DNA of 15,845 nucleotides, from NCBI GenBank assembly GCA_024690425.1, contig JAILCT010000264.1:1-15845 (forward strand). Direction: 5' to 3'. The notes under the pieces were generated by a model. It ran no database searches and was not told the DNA's origin. It worked only from the letters and a program-made list of their open reading frames with translations. Positions within the stretch are counted from its first letter, which is position 1. Every line of letters begins with the position of its first letter. Position numbers and translations under genes: made by a program. This DNA comes from Lachnospiraceae bacterium (GTDB taxonomy: Bacteria > Bacillota_A > Clostridia > Lachnospirales > Lachnospiraceae). Below are positions 11,774 to 15,845 of this stretch, one piece after another.

Positions 11774-14700
11774 TCAGATCCCGCGGAACCTGAACTTAAA
11801 TTCCATATCCTTACTTACATCAAGCAGATATTCGGGATGAGTCTTGGCTCCCCACGAGTCATCACCGCCCACTCCCATCTGCGCAAGGGATGCGCGTACC
11901 ACTGTGTAGTGCACAGGCGGCAGTTCATAATCATGCTTCGCATTCTCGATCTCATGCGGTGTATAGGGAAGCGCCGAAAATGACATGGAATCACCTTCAA
12001 ATATCATACCACGTCCCTTGTGATCGGTCACCCCTGCCCATCGAACTTCGCACTTGTTGCCGCATTCCTGCGGAATAAGGTATTCCGCCATGTTATCGGC
12101 CACCATGTTTTCAAAGACTCCAAGCCTGCCTCCGCTTTTCCTGTCGGCATAGGTTTCCCCGGGGCCAAGACCGTACCACTTAACCCTGTCAAGTTCGGCA
12201 GGAAGCTTAAAGATAATACCGAATTCAGGCATGTCCGAAAGTTCCTTCACCGGCGTATATTTAAGGGTGGTCTCAACCGTCCCGTCGCCGAACACCTCAT
12301 AACATACCAGACAGGTTGAAGCAGGAACCGTGGGCATATAGTATTTAAACGTAACCCTTACGCTGTTCCCTGTTTCTTCGATGGCAGGGCCCTCTTCGCC
12401 CCACACGTTGTTTTCCCTGCTGGAAATATACATGCTGGCTATCTTCCACTGGGCATACCGTTTATACATAAGGTTACCGTTATCGTTGGCGGTGGGAGCC
12501 CTCCAGAAGTTCGGCATGGGCTGTGCCTTTAACAGTTCCCTGCCGGCATACACATATGATACCATACTTCCCGTCACACCCGAGAAGAGGATGTTAAAGT
12601 TATCGCCGCGTACTCCAATGTTCTGCTTACCCATGATAAGCGCAGGCTTCCCGTCACAGCTGTATGCCGCAAACGGTCTCTTAACAACAGCCTGACCAAA
12701 TGCCACTTCATGGCCTGATCCTGCCCACAGGGTATCCTCTTTAAGCCTGAAGGAAATGATCATCGAAAACTCCGGTTCGCATTTACCCAGTGACGCGGCC
12801 CCTTCCTTCCTTACTTCGATCTCATTATAGATACCCGCAGGGAGGTCAAAGGTCTTCTCCGTCAGGGGAGGCACACTGCATGCCAGGCCAAGCTCACTTA
12901 CGCTCACTCCGTCAGCCAGCAGGATGAGCACACAATCATAAGCCGAAGTATCCGTAAACAGGTACTTATTCTTCACTGTGTACTTACGTCCCCTGATATC
13001 TATATCCACGCTGATGCTGCGGTAATTGTACTTGACCTCCTGAACCTTGGGGGAAGCTTCCCTCTTACGGCCCGTGACTATCCCGTTGCCGGAAAACTCG
13101 TAATCAGTGGGCCTCTCGTCAAAATCACCCCCGTAGGCATAGGTCTCATTGCCGTAGCGGTCATGGGTATATATCGACTGGTCTATATAGTCCCAGATAA
13201 AACCACCCTGGTATCTGGGTTCGCGATCTGTAAGGTCTGTGTATTTGTGCATTGCTCCGCATGAATTGCCCATCGCATGGGTATATTCGCAGCAGATAAA
13301 GGGCTTGTCCTTATTCTCCTTAAGGAATTCCTCTATCGATGCCACAGACGGATACATCTGGCTCTCCATATCGGATGTATCGGGGTAAGTACGGTCATGG
13401 AATATCCCTTCGTAGTGCACGAGCCTTGTCGGATCAAGCTCCTTAAACAGCCTGCTCATCTCGTGTATGACTTTGCCCCCGTAAGATTCATTGCCGCAGG
13501 ACCAGATAAGGATCGACGGATGATTCTTATCGCGCTCGTAACATGAACGGACGCGGTCGAGCATCATGTCCATCCACTCATCCTTATCGCCGGGGAGTAT
13601 GAAATCCTTACCGGCCACCTTGCGGTAATAGGCGTCCCATGTACCGTGAGTCTCCATGTTGTTCTCGGCTATCATGTAGATACCGTAGCGGTCACACAGG
13701 TCATACAGGTATGTATCATCCGGATAATGGCATGTCCTTATCGCGTTTATGTTATTCCGCTTCATGGTGATTATGTCCTTAAGGACTGCCGCCCGGTCAG
13801 GTACACGTCCCGTATGCGGATTCCACTCATGACGGTTGACGCCCTTGAATACGATGCGCCGTCCGTTAAGGGTCATGATGCCGTCCTTAAGCTCAAAGCG
13901 CCTGAAACCGGTATACTGGCCGATAACTCCCTGCACCCTGCCCTTATCATCCTTAACTGTTATAAGAACCTTATACAGGTTGGGTTCTTCGGCGCTCCAC
14001 AGGACAGGTTCCGATACGTCCATCTTAACTTCGTTGACTCCGTCCTTAACGTCTACCGTTTTCTCGTAAACCCTTCTTGCGGAATCACCCGTAAGGGTTC
14101 TGCCCTTACTCAAGTTGCCTGCGCAGGTACACATGATGTCCATAGAGCCGCTGCCTTCAACAAGTGCCTTTATGGTAAGACAGCCCCCGGTCAGCCCCTC
14201 GTCAATCTCGGAAATGACCGCTATATCGTATACATTTACATCGGGTACGGCATATAGGAACACGCTCCTATATATGCCCGAGAACCTGTAGAAATCCTGG
14301 TCCTCGCACCAGCTTCCGGAAGTGAACTTAAATACCCTTACCGCAAGCTTATTATCCCCGTCCTTAATTGCATCCGTTAAGTCAAAGTCAGCCGGATCGA
14401 AGGAATTCTCGCTGTATCCTATATAGGTCCCGTTAAGCCAGATGGCAAAGCCGGATTCAACTCCCTGAAAGGATATCCTGATCCTTTTACCCTTCATCCT
14501 CTCAGGGATCCTGAAGGTGGTCACATAGTCGGCCGTCGGATTAAACTTCACCGGCACCTGTCCCGGGACTATATCCTCATGTCCGTCCCAGGGATACGCG
14601 GTATTGGAGTACTGGGGCTTATCGTAACCCTCCATCTGGATATGGGAAGGAACCCTTATATCATCCCATGCACTCACATCCTTGTCTTCTTCATAGAAAT

Positions 14701-14893
14701 CAGTCGGAGCAAGACCGGGGTTGGCAGAATAATTAAACTTCCATACCCCGTCAAGGCTCATCCTCAGCGAAGTATCCTCGCTGACCAGTTCATTGAAGGA
14801 AGCGTAGGTTATGTGGCTGCTATGAGAGCGTAGGCGATTTTGCATAAAGATACGCGGATCGCTTATTATGTTTTGATCGAACTTTTTTTCCAT
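11774..14893 (-). CDS. lacZ: Beta-galactosidase, glycoside hydrolase family 2
   Basis: The enzyme is 1039 residues and hydrolyses terminal beta-galactosides such as lactose. It has the GH2 order: N-terminal jelly roll (about 45-220), immunoglobulin-like domain, TIM barrel (about 340-640), then the C-terminal domains of large LacZ enzymes. The acid/base glutamate is E469 in SCGNESYGG and the nucleophile is E536 in FICCEYTHAMGNS, close to E461 and E537 of E. coli LacZ. No signal peptide is seen, so it is cytoplasmic. The frame is open to a GTG at 14902, but that GTG lies inside the ribosome binding site AGGTGA (14899-14904). The ATG at 14893, 5 nt after it, is the likely start. It lies 21 nt after the ABC permease gene. 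Confidence 0.97.
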   Translation of the reverse strand: MEKKFDQNIISDPRIFMQNRLRSHSSHITYASFNELVSEDTSLRMSLDGVWKFNYSANPGLAPTDFYEEDKDVSAWDDIRVPSHIQMEGYDKPQYSNTAYPWDGHEDIVPGQVPVKFNPTADYVTTFRIPERMKGKRIRISFQGVESGFAIWLNGTYIGYSENSFDPADFDLTDAIKDGDNKLAVRVFKFTSGSWCEDQDFYRFSGIYRSVFLYAVPDVNVYDIAVISEIDEGLTGGCLTIKALVEGSGSMDIMCTCAGNLSKGRTLTGDSARRVYEKTVDVKDGVNEVKMDVSEPVLWSAEEPNLYKVLITVKDDKGRVQGVIGQYTGFRRFELKDGIMTLNGRRIVFKGVNRHEWNPHTGRVPDRAAVLKDIITMKRNNINAIRTCHYPDDTYLYDLCDRYGIYMIAENNMETHGTWDAYYRKVAGKDFILPGDKDEWMDMMLDRVRSCYERDKNHPSILIWSCGNESYGGKVIHEMSRLFKELDPTRLVHYEGIFHDRTYPDTSDMESQMYPSVASIEEFLKENKDKPFICCEYTHAMGNSCGAMHKYTDLTDREPRYQGGFIWDYIDQSIYTHDRYGNETYAYGGDFDERPTDYEFSGNGIVTGRKREASPKVQEVKYNYRSISVDIDIRGRKYTVKNKYLFTDTSAYDCVLILLADGVSVSELGLACSVPPLTEKTFDLPAGIYNEIEVRKEGAASLGKCEPEFSMIISFRLKEDTLWAGSGHEVAFGQAVVKRPFAAYSCDGKPALIMGKQNIGVRGDNFNILFSGVTGSMVSYVYAGRELLKAQPMPNFWRAPTANDNGNLMYKRYAQWKIASMYISSRENNVWGEEGPAIEETGNSVRVTFKYYMPTVPASTCLVCYEVFGDGTVETTLKYTPVKELSDMPEFGIIFKLPAELDRVKWYGLGPGETYADRKSGGRLGVFENMVADNMAEYLIPQECGNKCEVRWAGVTDHKGRGMIFEGDSMSFSALPYTPHEIENAKHDYELPPVHYTVVRASLAQMGVGGDDSWGAKTHPEYLLDVSKDMEFKFRFRGI

Positions 14894-14914
14894 ATTTGTC
14901 ACCTGTTTTTATTT

Positions 14915-15754
14915 CTACTTCACCGAACCCGTGATACCTTCAGCGAACTGCTTCTGCAGCACGAAGAATATTACAAGTGTAGGCAGTGTCGAGAAGAAAA
15001 CGCCCATCATCAGCATTCCGTAGTCAACCTTATAGCCGTTGGCCATGTTGGCAATAAGTATGGGCATGGTCTGGGCCTTGTTGTCGGTAAGGACAACGCG
15101 GGGCCACAGGTATGAATTCCACGCATTCATGAAGGTTATGACTGCCGCTGCCGCGTAGGTTGCCTTCATTACGGGCATGAACATTCTGAAGAAGATGCCG
15201 AGCTCCGACAGGCCGTCGATCCTGGCTGCCTCCATGATATCTGTCGGGAAGTTCCTTGAGTTCTGTCTGAACATCATGATCATAAAGGGCGTTGAGATCG
15301 CGGGAAGCACGAAGCCCCATACCGAATTGAGCATCTTAAATTTACTCATCATTCTGAAAAGGGGGACCATGGTGGCAACGCCGGGTATCATCATACCAAG
15401 GAGCAGGATCCCAAAGAGCATATCCTTACCCTTGTCATGATAGAGTTCAAATCCGTAACCTGCCAGTGAACATACCAGAAGACAGAGGATGGTCTGGACA
15501 AGCGCGTACTTGAACGAATTGCCCATAGACTTCCACAGGTTGGATCCTGCAAGAAGCTTGTTGAAGTTATTGACCGCCTCGGCACCGAAGAATATCTTAC
15601 CCCTGGCTACATCGACCGTATTGTTGGTGGCCGCAGTGATCATCCAGTAGATCGGGAATACCGAGAAGAAGGATACGATCACAAGGACTATGTATGAAGG
15701 GATGAGCCTTCTCTGTATCATGTTTCCTTTTATCTTCGTCGTTTTGTCAGTCAC
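14915..15754 (-). CDS. Sugar ABC transporter permease, MalG type
   Basis: The protein is 279 residues with six membrane segments. It has the cytoplasmic EAA loop EAARIDGLSELGIFFRMFMP that docks to the ATPase, and the conserved C-terminus ending FAEGITGSVK, both typical of CUT1-family (MalG/LacG) permeases. The frame reaches a GTG at 15763, but AGGTGA sits over that codon; the GTG at 15754, 5 nt after it, is the better start. It overlaps the stop of the upstream permease by 8 nt, so the two are translationally coupled. Its position before lacZ and galK suggests import of a galactoside such as lactose; this is context, not proof. No ATPase gene is visible; CUT1 systems often share one encoded elsewhere. 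Confidence 0.95.
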   Translation of the reverse strand: MTDKTTKIKGNMIQRRLIPSYIVLVIVSFFSVFPIYWMITAATNNTVDVARGKIFFGAEAVNNFNKLLAGSNLWKSMGNSFKYALVQTILCLLVCSLAGYGFELYHDKGKDMLFGILLLGMMIPGVATMVPLFRMMSKFKMLNSVWGFVLPAISTPFMIMMFRQNSRNFPTDIMEAARIDGLSELGIFFRMFMPVMKATYAAAAVITFMNAWNSYLWPRVVLTDNKAQTMPILIANMANGYKVDYGMLMMGVFFSTLPTLVIFFVLQKQFAEGITGSVK

Positions 15755-15845
15755 GTGTATCACCTACTTTCAGGTTGATCCATGCAAGGACCGCAACCAT
15801 TATAAAGACTACGAAGGACATGGCCGAAGCATATCCGAAGTTCGC
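15747..15845 (-). CDS. Partial sugar ABC transporter permease, MalF type (C-terminus)
   Basis: Only the last 32 residues are in the window. They read ANFGYASAMSFVVFIMV and then a hydrophobic stretch ending LKVGDTRD. The GYASA(M/I)S motif followed by a last membrane helix is the usual C-terminal end of MalF/UgpA-type CUT1 permeases. Its stop overlaps the start of the MalG-type gene by 8 nt. It is presumably the heteromeric partner of that permease. The rest of the transporter, including the binding protein, should lie beyond the right edge. Confidence 0.85.
   Translation of the reverse strand, partial: ANFGYASAMSFVVFIMVAVLAWINLKVGDTRD

Noticed and set aside
14894..14902. GTG start for lacZ at 14902
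   Set aside because: The GTG is part of the AGGTGA ribosome binding site for the ATG at 14893.

Overview
The window reads as chromosome of an anaerobic, low-to-moderate-GC Firmicute, most likely a rumen or gut Lachnospiraceae (Butyrivibrio-like). This rests on remembered protein families (THUMP methyltransferase, HD protein, PNPOx-family protein, Gly-Gly leader peptide), strong AGGAGG ribosome binding sites, canonical TTGNNN-17-TATAAT promoters, tRNAs without encoded CCA, and the YsnA-YsnB-like gene order seen in Firmicutes. No database search was possible.

Layout. 1-906 (-): a GGDEF-family protein with a degenerate GGDNF motif, cut by the window edge. 948-1586 (+): an orphan tRNA 3' fragment with a terminator, then a promoter and a four-gene tRNA operon (Arg-TCT, His-GTG, Gln-TTG, Lys-TTT) ending in a terminator. 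1614-2071 (+): a 22-codon basic peptide ORF and an 80-residue protein with a Gly-Gly bacteriocin-type leader and a Cys/His-rich, zinc-ribbon-like core. 2092-4418 (-): a housekeeping operon of THUMP-domain RNA methyltransferase, rdgB and a YfcE/YsnB phosphoesterase. 4516-4739 (+): an intergenic unit with its own promoter, internal hairpins and a terminator but no credible ORF, which is a candidate small RNA of about 185 nt. 4738-6977 (-): a PNPOx-family flavoprotein, cbiC and malic enzyme. 7036-7177: a 55-bp-arm inverted repeat made of two facing REP-like units with core GGGGACGGTTC, lying between two divergent promoters. 7258-7722 (+): an HD-domain protein. 7735-8414 (-): a PilZ protein, its terminator, and a short gene or gene fragment for a C-terminal membrane anchor.

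8508-15845 (-): a sugar and transport region. From the right edge it holds two sugar ABC permeases (one partial), a GH2 beta-galactosidase (lacZ), galactokinase (galK), a third REP-like hairpin, an NhaC-type Na+/H+ antiporter, and a badly decayed dicarboxylate symporter whose 3' end is fused to the tail of a TauE/SafE-type permease.

The permease, lacZ and galK genes form a coherent route: uptake of a galactoside, hydrolysis to galactose, then phosphorylation into the Leloir pathway. The less ordinary items are the candidate small RNA, the Gly-Gly leader protein with its upstream micro-ORF, the paired REP element between divergent promoters, and the mosaic transporter pseudogene.
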